Both the position numbers and the translations under genes were made by a program. From the NCBI RefSeq assembly GCF_016798325.1, contig NZ_JAERVO010000003.1:1-64000 (forward strand): a stretch of DNA of 64,000 nucleotides. Direction: 5' to 3'. How positions within the stretch are numbered: the first letter of the stretch is position 1; each line of letters starts with the position of its first letter. Below, in pieces: positions 26,301 to 35,200 of this stretch. Source of the DNA: Marinobacter mangrovi. GTDB lineage: Bacteria; Pseudomonadota; Gammaproteobacteria; Pseudomonadales; Oleiphilaceae. The notes under the pieces were generated by a model. It had not been told where the DNA came from. It made no database searches and worked only from the letters and a program-made list of their open reading frames with translations.

Positions 26301-26612
26301 CCTGTTTCCTTCTTCGATTGACTCGGGGGGACTCGGCCCATGGCGGGCCGACGGCATAGGTCGATGCTACCAGATGCACCGACCCCCCACTATTTGGCGT
26401 AGCGCCCGAAAATCCTGTCGTTCCGGTCAATTCAGGCCCGCAAAAACGCCCGTGTGTCCCATCATCCACGGCGGCCGTCCCGTTTGCGCATGGCCGAAAT
26501 CGCTTGCACCCCACAGACTGGCCCCATGACATCGCGGCTTGCGTCATTCACCACCATCACCGACGCAAGTCTGAGCCATGAGCGCCCCGACGTTTGGCGC
26601 ATAGGAGGATCC

Positions 26613-27506
26613 ATGCTGAGAACAGCGATCGCAAACAAAAAGGCAGCCGTTCGTAAACCCGACCATGTGGACATCAAACCCCAGCGCATGGGTTTCGAGT
26701 TCGGTGACCAGGTACCCCGTTACTGGCTCGACAACAGCCCGTTCCTGAGCCACATGATGAACGCGCTGTCGGTCCTGTTCCCCCAGGGCGAGCAATTTTT
26801 CGTCGACTCCGTACGCTACTACCGGGACCAGATCACCGATCCGGCCCTGAAGAAAGAAGTCGCCGGCTTTATCGGCCAGGAGGCCATGCACTCGCTGGAA
26901 CACATCGCCATGAACCAGCACGTGCGCGACCAGGACATGCCGGTGGAAGACATGGAACACCACCTGCGCATACTGCTGGACGGTTTCGGCAAGCGCCTCC
27001 CCAAGCGCCACCAGCTGGCCATCACCTGTGCCCTGGAGCACATGACCGCCATGATGGCCGACATGCTGCTCGAGCGTGACGACGTGCGCGAAGACATGCA
27101 CGAAACCATGCGCCCGCTGTGGGTCTGGCACGCCATCGAGGAAACCGAGCACAAGGCGGTGACCTACGACGTGTTCCAGGAAGTGGGCGGCACCTACCTG
27201 GAGCGCTCGTTCTACCAGATCCTGAGCACCGCGCTGCTGGGCGTGATGACCACCTACTTCACCGCCCGCATGATGTGGAACGACAAGCGCGGCTTCTCAC
27301 TGAAAGACGTGGGTAAAGGGATGTGGCGCATGTGGGGCACCGATGGCGTTTTCTCCAGCCTGATCCCCACCTGGTTGGAATACTTCAAGCCCGGTTTCCA
27401 TCCCTGGGAGCACGACAACAGCGAGCTGATCGCCCGCTTCAAGTCCGAGGTGGCCGAGTACATCGCGCCGCAATACCGCAACGGTAACCGCCGGACCCTG
27501 CAGTAA
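26613..27506 (+). CDS. Metal-dependent hydrolase family protein (PF10118-like)
   Basis: The protein has 297 residues from the ATG at 26613, with GGAGGAT upstream. The sequence follows the helical PF10118 family: WLDNSPFLSHMMNALSVLFP near residue 30, FIGQEAMHSLEHIAMN near 85, and HAIEETEHKAVTYDV near 170. The E/H pairs (E-x2-H twice) resemble a ferritin-like di-iron site. The family name says hydrolase but the reaction is not established. It is divergent from an AraC regulator and ends in a clear terminator. Confidence 0.8.
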   Translation: MLRTAIANKKAAVRKPDHVDIKPQRMGFEFGDQVPRYWLDNSPFLSHMMNALSVLFPQGEQFFVDSVRYYRDQITDPALKKEVAGFIGQEAMHSLEHIAMNQHVRDQDMPVEDMEHHLRILLDGFGKRLPKRHQLAITCALEHMTAMMADMLLERDDVREDMHETMRPLWVWHAIEETEHKAVTYDVFQEVGGTYLERSFYQILSTALLGVMTTYFTARMMWNDKRGFSLKDVGKGMWRMWGTDGVFSSLIPTWLEYFKPGFHPWEHDNSELIARFKSEVAEYIAPQYRNGNRRTLQ

Positions 27507-27531
27507 TCCGAAGTCCTTGCCTGCCCGTTCG

Positions 27532-27558
27532 AGCCCGCCTTTGAGCGGGCTTTTTTTT
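27532..27558 (+). terminator. Intrinsic terminator
   Basis: AGCCCGC (27532-27538) and GCGGGCT (27545-27551) form the stem, followed by eight T, 25 bases after the stop of the hydrolase-like gene. Confidence 0.9.
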
Positions 27559-27587
27559 GGGGCATGGTCGACATGCTCGGGATAACA

Positions 27588-27868
27588 CCGGCTGTCCTGC
27601 GGACAGCTCCGAAGCTGAAGCATCGGCTACATTTACGAAGCTCCCCAACATGTAGCCGATGCTTCAGCTTCTGAGGCGCCGCCAGGCGCCATCATTCACT
27701 CCGAGGTCCTGATCGCTGTCCGTGCACCATCGACGTTCTGCACGAGGCCCGATCGAAACCAATGGAGGCCATCGCTGGAGCAGAGGACAGGACGTCCTCG
27801 TCACATAAGCGGCCAGGGACGGCCCTCTTAGGTGACGGAAGCGATGGCCTCCATTGGTTTCAGACTCC
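27588..27868. repeat. Structured 280-bp repeat, copy 1
   Basis: This fills most of the gene-free stretch 27507-28012. Four structured parts follow one another. (1) Hairpin GCTGTCC-TGC-GGACAGC at 27591-27607. (2) A perfect 22-bp inverted repeat, 27611-27632 with 27650-27671. (3) GGCGCC-GCCA-GGCGCC at 27675-27690. (4) A perfect 22-bp inverted repeat, 27755-27776 with 27840-27861, enclosing two smaller stems (GAGGAC/GTCCTC and GTCAC/GTGAC). The same series recurs at 46633-46911. It contains no open reading frame. It could be a MITE-like or REP-like element, or encode a structured RNA. Confidence 0.85.
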
Positions 27869-28012
27869 CAAGGTCATTGCCACCTCCACTGAACCCACCC
27901 TCATTTTTCGATTGCTCTACGACAAAGGTTCATTTGACAGAACCCCGCTTTGGGTGAAGGTTTAAGGTTCGTCCGGATTGAATCGGATCATGCCAACAGG
28001 AGGGAGTCGAAC

Positions 28013-28588
28013 ATGAAACGTCTGCTAATGCTGGTCGGCGATTATGTCGAGGATTATGAAGTGATGGTGCCGTTCCAGGCGCTGATGGCGGTAGGCTACG
28101 AAGTCCATGCCGTGTGCCCGGACAAGAAGTCCGGCGAGACCGTCCGCACCGCCATCCATGATTTTGAAGGCGACCAGACCTACTCGGAAAAACCCGGCCA
28201 CAACTTTGCGCTGAACGCCACCTTTGCGGCCATCAATCCATCGGACTATGACGGACTGGTGGTTCCAGGCGGTCGAGCGCCGGAATACCTGCGCCTGAAT
28301 GAGGACGTGCTGAAAGTGGTACGGCACTTCTTCGAAACCAACAAACCGGTCGCCGCCATCTGTCACGGCGCCCAGCTGCTGGCAGCCGCGGGCGTACTGG
28401 AAGGCCGGGACTGCTCCGCCTATCCCGCCTGCGCGCCGGAAGTCACCGGGGCTGGCGGCCAGTATCAGTCCATCGAGGTGAACGAAGCCCACGTGGACGG
28501 CAACCTGGTCACGGCGCCGGCCTGGCCCGCGCATCCGGCCTGGATCGCCAAGTTCCTGGAGGTCATGGGCGCGAAGATTACATTGTAA
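28013..28588 (+). CDS. DJ-1/PfpI-family protein
   Basis: The protein has 191 residues from the ATG at 28013, with CAGGAGGGAG upstream. It has the class-I glutamine amidotransferase-like fold: [34 protein letters not shown] and the nucleophile elbow [13 protein letters not shown] (Cys near 118). Members act as deglycases, glyoxalases or proteases; the exact activity cannot be read from sequence. It converges with an SDR gene across a perfect hairpin. Confidence 0.85.
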   Translation: MKRLLMLVGDYVEDYEVMVPFQALMAVGYEVHAVCPDKKSGETVRTAIHDFEGDQTYSEKPGHNFALNATFAAINPSDYDGLVVPGGRAPEYLRLNEDVLKVVRHFFETNKPVAAICHGAQLLAAAGVLEGRDCSAYPACAPEVTGAGGQYQSIEVNEAHVDGNLVTAPAWPAHPAWIAKFLEVMGAKITL

Positions 28589-28605
28589 TGCACCAGGCCC
28601 TGACC

Positions 28606-28631
28606 AGGCCGGGTGAACACTCACCCGGCCT
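28606..28631. terminator. Bidirectional hairpin between convergent genes
   Basis: A perfect 11-bp stem AGGCCGGGTGA / TCACCCGGCCT with loop ACAC lies between the DJ-1-like gene and the SDR gene. No long T-run follows on either strand. Confidence 0.6.
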
Positions 28632-28645
28632 GTATTGAGTGCCGT

Positions 28646-29461
28646 TCAGACGTACAGGTTCTTGCGCGAGAAGCGCGCGACCAGCGGCTGGTAGGCGGCG
28701 CCAAGGGCACGGTTGAGCACTTCGATACCCCAGGCGTCCGGCCCCACCAGGATGCGGGACTCGTCCTTTTCGATTCCGCGCACAATGATGTTCGCCGCCT
28801 TTTCCGGTGTGGTCATTGCGAGCTTGTCAAAGCCGCTGCGCTGGGCTTCGGCGTTCTCCGACTTGCCCATGCGCGCGGCCCGGGCAATGTTGGTCTTGAT
28901 GCCGCCCGGGTGCACGCAGCTGACGGTCACCGGCTGGTTCTCCAGCGCCATCTCCTGGCGCAGGGCTTCGGTGAAGCCGCGCACCGCAAACTTGGCGGCG
29001 TTGTAGGCACTCTGCTTGGGCACCCCAATCAGACCGAAAACACTGGAAATGTTGACCACATGCCCATCGCCGGAGTTGATCAGGTGCGGCAGGAACGCTC
29101 GCGTCCCGTGGGCCACGCCCCAGAAATCAATATCCATGATCCACTTGAAATCCTCATCGGTCATCTCGCGGACCGACGCCGACAGGGCCACGCCGGCGTT
29201 GTTGATCACCAGGTTCACCTGGCCGAAATCCCGGGCCACTTCCTCGGCGTGGGCGTAAATGGCATCCCGGTCGGAGACGTCCAGCTTGTATGTTTTGACT
29301 TCCACTGCGCTGCAAGCGGCTGCGGTTTCCTTCAGCCCGGCTTCGTTGACGTCAGACAGGGCCAGGCGGCAGCCGCGGCTGGCCAGCTTGGCCGCCAGGG
29401 CCCGGCCAATGCCGGAGCCGGCGCCAGTCACAACGGCGACTTTATTCTGGAGTTCTTTCAT
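28646..29461 (-). CDS. Short-chain dehydrogenase/reductase
   Basis: The protein has 271 residues from the ATG at 29461, after GAGGATGACC. The frame continues upstream without a good start. It has the classical SDR layout: cofactor motif TGAGSGIG near residue 12, NNAG near 88, serine in NISSVFG near 140 and YNAAK near 153. The substrate is unknown. The N-terminal part of SDRs of this kind in such genomes often acts on long-chain or hydroxyl lipids, which is only a guess here. Confidence 0.85.
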   Translation of the reverse strand: MKELQNKVAVVTGAGSGIGRALAAKLASRGCRLALSDVNEAGLKETAAACSAVEVKTYKLDVSDRDAIYAHAEEVARDFGQVNLVINNAGVALSASVREMTDEDFKWIMDIDFWGVAHGTRAFLPHLINSGDGHVVNISSVFGLIGVPKQSAYNAAKFAVRGFTEALRQEMALENQPVTVSCVHPGGIKTNIARAARMGKSENAEAQRSGFDKLAMTTPEKAANIIVRGIEKDESRILVGPDAWGIEVLNRALGAAYQPLVARFSRKNLYV

Positions 29462-29667
29462 CGGGTCATCCTCAGATTGGAGGGGGTGTCTGTGACAGGC
29501 CGACTTGCTGTGCGCCGACCGAATTAAAGCATTTACTTTAAATAGCACTTTATCAGCCGACGTCCACCTGAGAATGGCAGTAAAGGACGAAAACTCGGGC
29601 AATACGGCCACCACCGGTCATTGCCCCGGGCCTGATAGAATGAAGCACACCCACCAAGGAGCCGCCC

Positions 29668-30084
29668 ATGCCTCATCCCTGCCCGGCCGTCATCGTCATC
29701 CTCGAACGCGACGGCGCTTTCCTGCTGGTGCAACGGAGCAATCCACCGGACAGCGGCCTCTGGGGCCATGCCGGCGGCAAGCTGGAATGGAGTGAAAGCC
29801 TGGAGCAGGCTGCCCTGCGGGAGTTGAAGGAAGAGACCGGCCTGGACGGCAAGCCAATGGGACGTCTGCCGCCGCTGGATATGGTGACGGACGGGCATCA
29901 CTTCGTGCTCTGCCCGGTGCTATGTGAGGACCAGGGTGGTGAACCGGTGGCCGGCGACGATGCCTGCGCCACCGGCTGGTTTACCCTGGCGGAAATGCGG
30001 GCGCAGCCGGAACGGTTCAGTCGGGATGTCGCCCGGGTCTGTGAGCAGGCCCGGGCCTGGCAGGCGGGAAACGTCCCAGACTAG
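29668..30084 (+). CDS. Nudix hydrolase
   Basis: The protein has 138 residues with a complete Nudix box GGKLEWSESLEQAALRELKE followed by ETGL (G-x5-E-x7-REL-x-EE-x-G), about residues 35-58. The C-terminal aromatic-rich half (GWFTLAEMRAQPERFS) resembles ADP-ribose/NADH-pyrophosphatase-type members. The substrate is not predictable. AAGGAG lies shortly before the ATG. The end overlaps the convergent protease gene by 4 bases. Confidence 0.85.
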   Translation: MPHPCPAVIVILERDGAFLLVQRSNPPDSGLWGHAGGKLEWSESLEQAALRELKEETGLDGKPMGRLPPLDMVTDGHHFVLCPVLCEDQGGEPVAGDDACATGWFTLAEMRAQPERFSRDVARVCEQARAWQAGNVPD

Positions 30085-30656
30085 TCCGCGTCGCGTTCCT
30101 GCTCCAGCTCTTCCAGGGACTGGTAGTCGCACTCCTTGGACGCCTGGAAGCTGTCGGACGAATCCACCAGGACGTTGTCGTCCCCGAGGAAGCGGCGCCC
30201 CAGCAGGATCGCGTAGTTGAAACGGCTGCGATCGGTCAGGGAAAACTGGGTTTCGTGCTTCTCGCCGGCGATGCAGAAGTCCATCTTCACCACATAGCGG
30301 CGCTGGGATTCGGCGCCCTTGCGCTTGATCAGCACCGTGCGCTCCACCGGGCGCTCGAACTGCAGGACAATGTTGTCATCCTCGGCATCGTCCGGCGACT
30401 TGTGATCGTCCAGCGGCACCTCAAAGCTGACCCAGCGTTTGCCGTCCTTCTTGAACGGTTCCACGTTCACCGCGTGCAGCGACGACGTCTTGGCGCCGGT
30501 ATCGAGCCGGGCCTTGAGCCGCACGCCGGAATCCTGCAGGACCACCCATTCCACAAAGCCGAGGGTTTCGGCGTCTTTCTTGTGATCGTCCGCGAAGGCG
30601 GCGGGAACGTTGATGACCAGCAGCGCAGCCAGCCACAAGGTAAATCCGAATCGCAT
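30081..30656 (-). CDS. RimK-associated retropepsin-like protease family protein
   Basis: The protein has 191 residues with a signal peptide (MRFGFTLWLAALLVINVPAA, cleavage after FADD), so it is periplasmic. It matches the PF05618 family: LGFVEWVVL, then RLDTGAKTSSLHA with the DTG aspartate of retropepsin-like proteases near residue 52, and NYAILLGRRFLG near 150. The family was once called ATP-dependent zinc protease; no ATP site is visible. It would act as a dimer in the cell envelope. Confidence 0.8.
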   Translation of the reverse strand: MRFGFTLWLAALLVINVPAAFADDHKKDAETLGFVEWVVLQDSGVRLKARLDTGAKTSSLHAVNVEPFKKDGKRWVSFEVPLDDHKSPDDAEDDNIVLQFERPVERTVLIKRKGAESQRRYVVKMDFCIAGEKHETQFSLTDRSRFNYAILLGRRFLGDDNVLVDSSDSFQASKECDYQSLEELEQERDAD

Positions 30657-30786
30657 GCAGTACTACTCCTTGTTCAGAAGGAACCATCACCGGCCAGAGC
30701 CGGACAGCGATTCGGATGATGCCAGAGCCGCGGGAACTCGGCCACGGTCCTGACGGAAAGGTAATCGCGCGGTAACGGCGGGACGG

Positions 30787-31830
30787 TCAGTCGACGGCCG
30801 CCAGGGGCTGGCGACGATTGCGATGGGCGCTCGGGCTGATGCCGGTCCAGCGCTTGAATGCGCGGGTGAAATTGGCCGCATCGGCGTAACCCAGGGCGTC
30901 GGCAATCTGGCTCAGGCTCATGCGGGTGTTGGCGAGCAGATCCCGGGCCCGCTCCAGGCGCACCTGGTCGACCAGCTGTTGGAAGCTGACATCCTCTTCC
31001 TGCAGGCGACGTTTCAGGGTTCGCTCGGACACAAACAGGGTGCCGGCCACCCGGCCCAGCTTGGGCGGGAAAGGATGACTGGTTTCGATCACCCGGCGAA
31101 CCCGGGCGCCAAAGCCGGCGTCTTCAGTCAGTCGGTGCAGGGCCTGCTCGCACTGTTCCCGGGACGCGCGCGCCACTTCGTCGTCACTGAAACGGATGGG
31201 CGTGGCCAGGGCACCGCTGGGAATCACGATGGCGTCTTCGTCGCGCTCGTACTCCACTGGCAACGGCAACTGATTCCGGAAACGCTGCACGTAACCCGGC
31301 TCGCGGCCCCGGCGATGCACCCGGGCGCCCCGCACCGGCTGGCCCAGCAACTGGGTGCCCATGGTCACACAACCGAACACCATGGCATCCATGATAAAGC
31401 TCTGCAGCGGTCCGAGTTCCAGGCCGGCCACCACGCGCAGGGTCGTGGTGTCGCCTTCGTTGACGCAGAAAATCCGCAGGTGCGGCGCGCGCAGGGTCAG
31501 GTAGCGCACCATCAGGTCCATCGCCTCACCCAGTGTGCGGCTGTTCATGGCGGCAATACCCAGGGCACCATGCAACGGCAGGCGAAGCTCCGAGGCCAGC
31601 AGGATGCCGAGCCCCGGCTCGCCACTCTCGACGATGGCCCGGGTCACGAATTCACTGGCCTGGGACAGGGACACACGAACGTCGTCATCGGCCAGGCACG
31701 CCGGATCCAGCCCCACTTTCGTCAGCAATGCCCGATCGTCCACGCCGCGCTGGCGCAGCAGTTCGGCAATGGTGTGCAGGTAAATCGCCGGTAAGCCCAG
31801 ATCCTGAACCTGTGATGCGGCAGCAGGCAT
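30787..31830 (-). CDS. AraC-family transcriptional regulator
   Basis: The protein has 347 residues from the ATG at 31830, chosen because TGAGGACGG lies at good distance. An ATG at 31854 would add 8 residues. The N-terminal sensing domain has LRLPLHGALGIAAMNSRTLG, and the C-terminal HTHs are LFVSERTLKRRLQEEDVSF and LSQIADALGYADAANFTRAF. The layout is the same as the AraC protein at 25194. A near-perfect 24-bp palindrome sits just upstream and may be its operator. The alpha/beta hydrolase behind it on the same strand starts 1056 bases away, so the regulator is monocistronic or reads towards 30787. Confidence 0.85.
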   Translation of the reverse strand: MPAAASQVQDLGLPAIYLHTIAELLRQRGVDDRALLTKVGLDPACLADDDVRVSLSQASEFVTRAIVESGEPGLGILLASELRLPLHGALGIAAMNSRTLGEAMDLMVRYLTLRAPHLRIFCVNEGDTTTLRVVAGLELGPLQSFIMDAMVFGCVTMGTQLLGQPVRGARVHRRGREPGYVQRFRNQLPLPVEYERDEDAIVIPSGALATPIRFSDDEVARASREQCEQALHRLTEDAGFGARVRRVIETSHPFPPKLGRVAGTLFVSERTLKRRLQEEDVSFQQLVDQVRLERARDLLANTRMSLSQIADALGYADAANFTRAFKRWTGISPSAHRNRRQPLAAVD

Positions 31831-31847
31831 GTCATCCGTCCTCAGAA

Positions 31848-31871
31848 GTTGCATTATTGTAATAGTGCAAC
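31848..31871. promoter_or_regulatory. 24-bp palindrome upstream of the AraC regulator
   Basis: Arms GTTGCATTATT and AATAGTGCAAC pair with a single mismatch about the centre GT. It lies 18 bases before the chosen start at 31830 and would fit an autoregulatory operator. Confidence 0.5.
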
Positions 31872-31968
31872 TGATTATGAATGGATCCGATCACCGACCC
31901 CATGACTGCAGTGACGCGTCAACGGGATGAAGGGGCCAATTGTTCCGGGAGGCGAGGCCAGCCAGGGC

Positions 31969-32886
31969 CTAACGGGGCGTGTGCCGGTCCAGGAAATCCA
32001 TGAGGATGCGATGGGAGCCCAGCGGCTTTTCAAGCATGGGCAGGTGTCCGACTTTGGGCAGCATGTGAACTTCCGCGTGGGGGACCTGCTCGCGGTAGAA
32101 ATCCACACAGCCGGGCAGGGTGATGCGATCCCGGTCACCCCAGATCACCAGCAGCGGCGGCGTATCCGCGCCCAGTTCCTTCGCCGGGGCGTACGGATCG
32201 GCCACCATGTCGGCAAACACATGGCGGTTCTGGCCGGAGCGACGCAGCAGATCGACCCCCAGCAAACCCACCATGGCCAGACCCGCCGCCGTGGGCGTGC
32301 CGTTGCTGACGCTGTTGAACATGCGGTAGATACCCGGCCAGTCCTCCGGGAGCAAGAGCGAGGAATCGAAGCGCGGCGGCCGTGACAGATCCATGCCCGG
32401 CTGGGCCGGAATCCCGGCGCTGTTCATGACGGTCAGGCTGGCGACCCGTTCGCCGCCGCGGGCCGCCATCACCGTGGCGATGGCCCCGCCCATGGAGCTG
32501 CCCACCAGGTGCACCTGACCCAGACCGGCCGCACCCAGCCACTGCAATAGACGACCGGCCTGCTCCCGGTAGCCATAGCCGGCGCCGACCTTATAGTCGC
32601 TCTCACCGAAGCCGGGGATGTCCACGGCCAGCACGTGACTGTCCGACGGGAACAGGGGCAACCAGGCGCTCCAGTTCTCCTTCATTGCCGCCAGGCCGTG
32701 CAGCAACACGATGGACGGACGGTCACTGCGCCGCCGGCCTCGCTCCAGCCAGACGATGCGGTGCCCATCGACCGTCGTGCTGTGTCGTCTGGCCCGCTGC
32801 AACCAGCGGTGCCCGGTCCGGGCCAGCGGCCAGGGGTTGGGCAGGCGATCTTGCAGCGTGTTGAACAACGGCGTGTTAGCGAGCAT
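31969..32886 (-). CDS. Alpha/beta hydrolase
   Basis: The protein has 305 residues with a full alpha/beta-hydrolase set: oxyanion region VLLHGLAAMKENW near residue 62, DIPGFGESD near 90, nucleophile elbow VGSSMGGAIA near 130, acid in IWGDRDRIT near 248 and histidine in VGHLPMLE near 282. The N-terminal QDRLPNPWPLARTGHRWLQR has no clear signal peptide. Esterase, lipase or C-C hydrolase cannot be separated from sequence alone. Confidence 0.82.
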   Translation of the reverse strand: MLANTPLFNTLQDRLPNPWPLARTGHRWLQRARRHSTTVDGHRIVWLERGRRRSDRPSIVLLHGLAAMKENWSAWLPLFPSDSHVLAVDIPGFGESDYKVGAGYGYREQAGRLLQWLGAAGLGQVHLVGSSMGGAIATVMAARGGERVASLTVMNSAGIPAQPGMDLSRPPRFDSSLLLPEDWPGIYRMFNSVSNGTPTAAGLAMVGLLGVDLLRRSGQNRHVFADMVADPYAPAKELGADTPPLLVIWGDRDRITLPGCVDFYREQVPHAEVHMLPKVGHLPMLEKPLGSHRILMDFLDRHTPR

Positions 32887-32997
32887 GAAGGGTAACCTTT
32901 GTTGCGTGGAGTCCTTTGACCCTGAGTCTAACCCGTCCTGCGTGACGTCCTATGGCCTCGCTGTCGCGTCGAACGGGGCGCGCCTGCCAGTCCCGCA

Positions 32998-34698
32998 TCA
33001 AAGTCGCAGGTCGAGATACACCGGATCATGATCGGAGGAACGCCAGGGGCCCGGACCATACAGCCGATCCGCGCGGTCACCGGAATGGTATTGGAGGTTG
33101 TAATCCAGCACCGGCGGTTCATCGGCATTGATGTGCCAGACGGCGCCACCCACCACACGCGCCTGCAGCGACGGATCCGGAAGGAGATAATCGAGGGTGC
33201 CGCGCACGCCGTGGAAGCGGTAGCTGTAGCCGTCGTCGCCGGCCAGGACCGCCGGTCGACGGAAGCCGCCCTCGGCCAACATACGCAGCGGGGTGTCGGT
33301 AGCGTGGCTGTTGAGATCCCCCAGCACCAGCGTGTGCTGGGGCGGGAGGTCGTCCAGCCACGCCAGCAGCGTCCGGGCGGAGCGGGCCCGCACCGGCGCG
33401 TAGCAACCCTCACCGTCGCCCTGGTCGGCATTGGCGCCCCGGGCATGGCGGCAGGATCGGGATTTGAAATGATTGGCCACCACCCGCAGCGTCTCGCCAC
33501 TGTCGCGCGCCCGGAAAGTCTGTGCCAGGGGAACCCGGCTGAAGGCATCGAAGGGCGCCTCATCCAGGCTGTCACTCTCACCCACCGGCTCAACGCGATC
33601 GGCGCGATACAACAGGCCCACCCGGATGGCATCGTCACCGGCGTCTTGCGGGCGAACCGCGGCCCAGTCGTGCCCCAGCGCGGCCACCAGTTGCGCCACC
33701 GCGGCATCCGGCCCGCGCCCGTCGTTTTCCAGCTCCATGACCCCGACGATATCGGCTTGCAGCCCTTCAATGGCGCTGACCAGCTTCTGGCGCTGACGCG
33801 TCAGTTCCGCCGGACTGTCCGCCCCCCGCGCGGTCGGGAAGCCGCCGCCCCGGCCGTCGCCGTTGAAAAAGTTGAGCAGGTTGAAACTGGCCACCCGCAG
33901 GGTGCCGTTAGCCGGGGGCGCCGGCCAGTCGGGGCGGGTGTTGCCGCCCACCACCGAGGGCCAGCGGTCGGGCTGCAGCCGCCAGCGATCGTAGCGGAAG
34001 TCGAGCACGCCCTGCACCGGCGACAGCAGGCTGCCCGACCTGAGCGTGTGGTTTGCGGTCAGCCCAGGCCGGGGCCAGGGCAGATCGGCGGGATTCTGGT
34101 CGAGGCTCCGGTCGTCGAGCAGGAGTTGCTGCTGTGGCGACAGCGAATCGGGATAGCGTGGATCGTCCCCGGCCAGCGTGACCAGACCGTAACGCCCCAG
34201 GTCGTGGGTGTCGACGACCGTTACCGGATCCGCGAACGCGACGCGCATCCCTTCCAGGGCTTCCGGGTCGGCGGGCAGGGGAAACGACAGGACGACCGGA
34301 TCCGGCAAACCGCTGCGACCGCACACGCGCAGCCGATCCCCGGCTGCGATTTCCGTTAACCCATGAAATTCCTTCACCCGACCGCGCACCCGCACGTGCT
34401 GACCCACGGCACCGCCAGACGCCCGGGTATAGACAAATACGGCGTCCGAGGTGGTGGGATCGCGATCGGCGTCTTGCGGCAGGGCCTGCAGATAGAAGCC
34501 GCCCAAGCCATGGGGGCCGCGGCCGTCGAGGGTGATCACGCCTTCGACCGCAACGCGGCGACCGGCCAGCGGTGACTGATCGCCGGCACCCTGCACCCGG
34601 GACAGCGGAGTCGCGCTGTCTCCGCAGCGTTCCGCCAGGGCCGGGTTGGCCAGCAGAAGGCCGCCCAGGAGCGCGAGGTTGGAGGCGATGCCTTTCAT
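32998..34698 (-). CDS. ExeM/NucH-family extracellular endonuclease
   Basis: The protein has 566 residues from the ATG at 34698, with AAGGGC before it and a signal peptide (MKGIASNLALLGGLLLANPA, cleavage after LAE). The N-terminal OB-fold/lamin-like part (residues 30-240) carries substrate binding. The C-terminal endonuclease/exonuclease/phosphatase domain has VASFNLLNFF, GVMELENDGRG, LVLGDLNSHATDTPL and a final SSDHDPVYLDLRL, which supply the metal and catalytic residues. Such secreted nucleases degrade extracellular DNA for nutrients or biofilm release. An upstream in-frame start at 34788 lacks a signal peptide. Confidence 0.88.
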   Translation of the reverse strand: MKGIASNLALLGGLLLANPALAERCGDSATPLSRVQGAGDQSPLAGRRVAVEGVITLDGRGPHGLGGFYLQALPQDADRDPTTSDAVFVYTRASGGAVGQHVRVRGRVKEFHGLTEIAAGDRLRVCGRSGLPDPVVLSFPLPADPEALEGMRVAFADPVTVVDTHDLGRYGLVTLAGDDPRYPDSLSPQQQLLLDDRSLDQNPADLPWPRPGLTANHTLRSGSLLSPVQGVLDFRYDRWRLQPDRWPSVVGGNTRPDWPAPPANGTLRVASFNLLNFFNGDGRGGGFPTARGADSPAELTRQRQKLVSAIEGLQADIVGVMELENDGRGPDAAVAQLVAALGHDWAAVRPQDAGDDAIRVGLLYRADRVEPVGESDSLDEAPFDAFSRVPLAQTFRARDSGETLRVVANHFKSRSCRHARGANADQGDGEGCYAPVRARSARTLLAWLDDLPPQHTLVLGDLNSHATDTPLRMLAEGGFRRPAVLAGDDGYSYRFHGVRGTLDYLLPDPSLQARVVGGAVWHINADEPPVLDYNLQYHSGDRADRLYGPGPWRSSDHDPVYLDLRL

Positions 34699-34787
34699 GA
34701 TGCCCTTCGTGAAACCATAATGCGTTGTGACCGATGTGCGACCGGCAGTGTCCCCAAGGTTCACTGCAGATGCAATGGAGAAACGCA

Positions 34788-35195
34788 ATGAGCCATCCCG
34801 TGATCCTGATTGTCGTGGCGCTGGCCGCCGTTGGCGCGCTGATGGTGTTTCAGGCGCGGCGCCGCAACCGTTCCATGGGCCAGTTACGTCGGGAAGGTTT
34901 CATCCCCGATCAGCGCTGGTCTTCCAGTCTTACGGTGGTCACCGAGCAGGGGACGGATCGTTTTGCCGTGGTCTGGCCGGGCCGCTACCAGATATTCCGG
35001 GCGGCCCAGATCGTCAGCATCGAGGTCATCGGGCAGGAAATGGAATCGGCCCAGCATCGTCACAAGGTGCAGATCGAACTGGACGACCCCGACCATCAGG
35101 CCATCGGGCTGGCCACGCTCAACCGGCGTGACCGTGCGGAGAAATGGGCCCGGGAACTCCGCGACTGGCGGGCCGCCCACGTCGCGGACGGCTAG
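34788..35195 (+). CDS. Single-pass membrane protein of unknown function
   Basis: The protein has 135 residues from the ATG at 34788, with ATGGAGAAA before it. One membrane helix (VILIVVALAAVGALMVF) precedes a soluble basic domain of about 105 residues (IPDQRWSSSLTVVTEQGTDR, QHRHKVQIELDDPDHQ). I do not recognise a family. It is divergent from the nuclease gene and converges with the WYL regulator. Confidence 0.65.
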   Translation: MSHPVILIVVALAAVGALMVFQARRRNRSMGQLRREGFIPDQRWSSSLTVVTEQGTDRFAVVWPGRYQIFRAAQIVSIEVIGQEMESAQHRHKVQIELDDPDHQAIGLATLNRRDRAEKWARELRDWRAAHVADG

Positions 35196-35200
35196 GCAGC

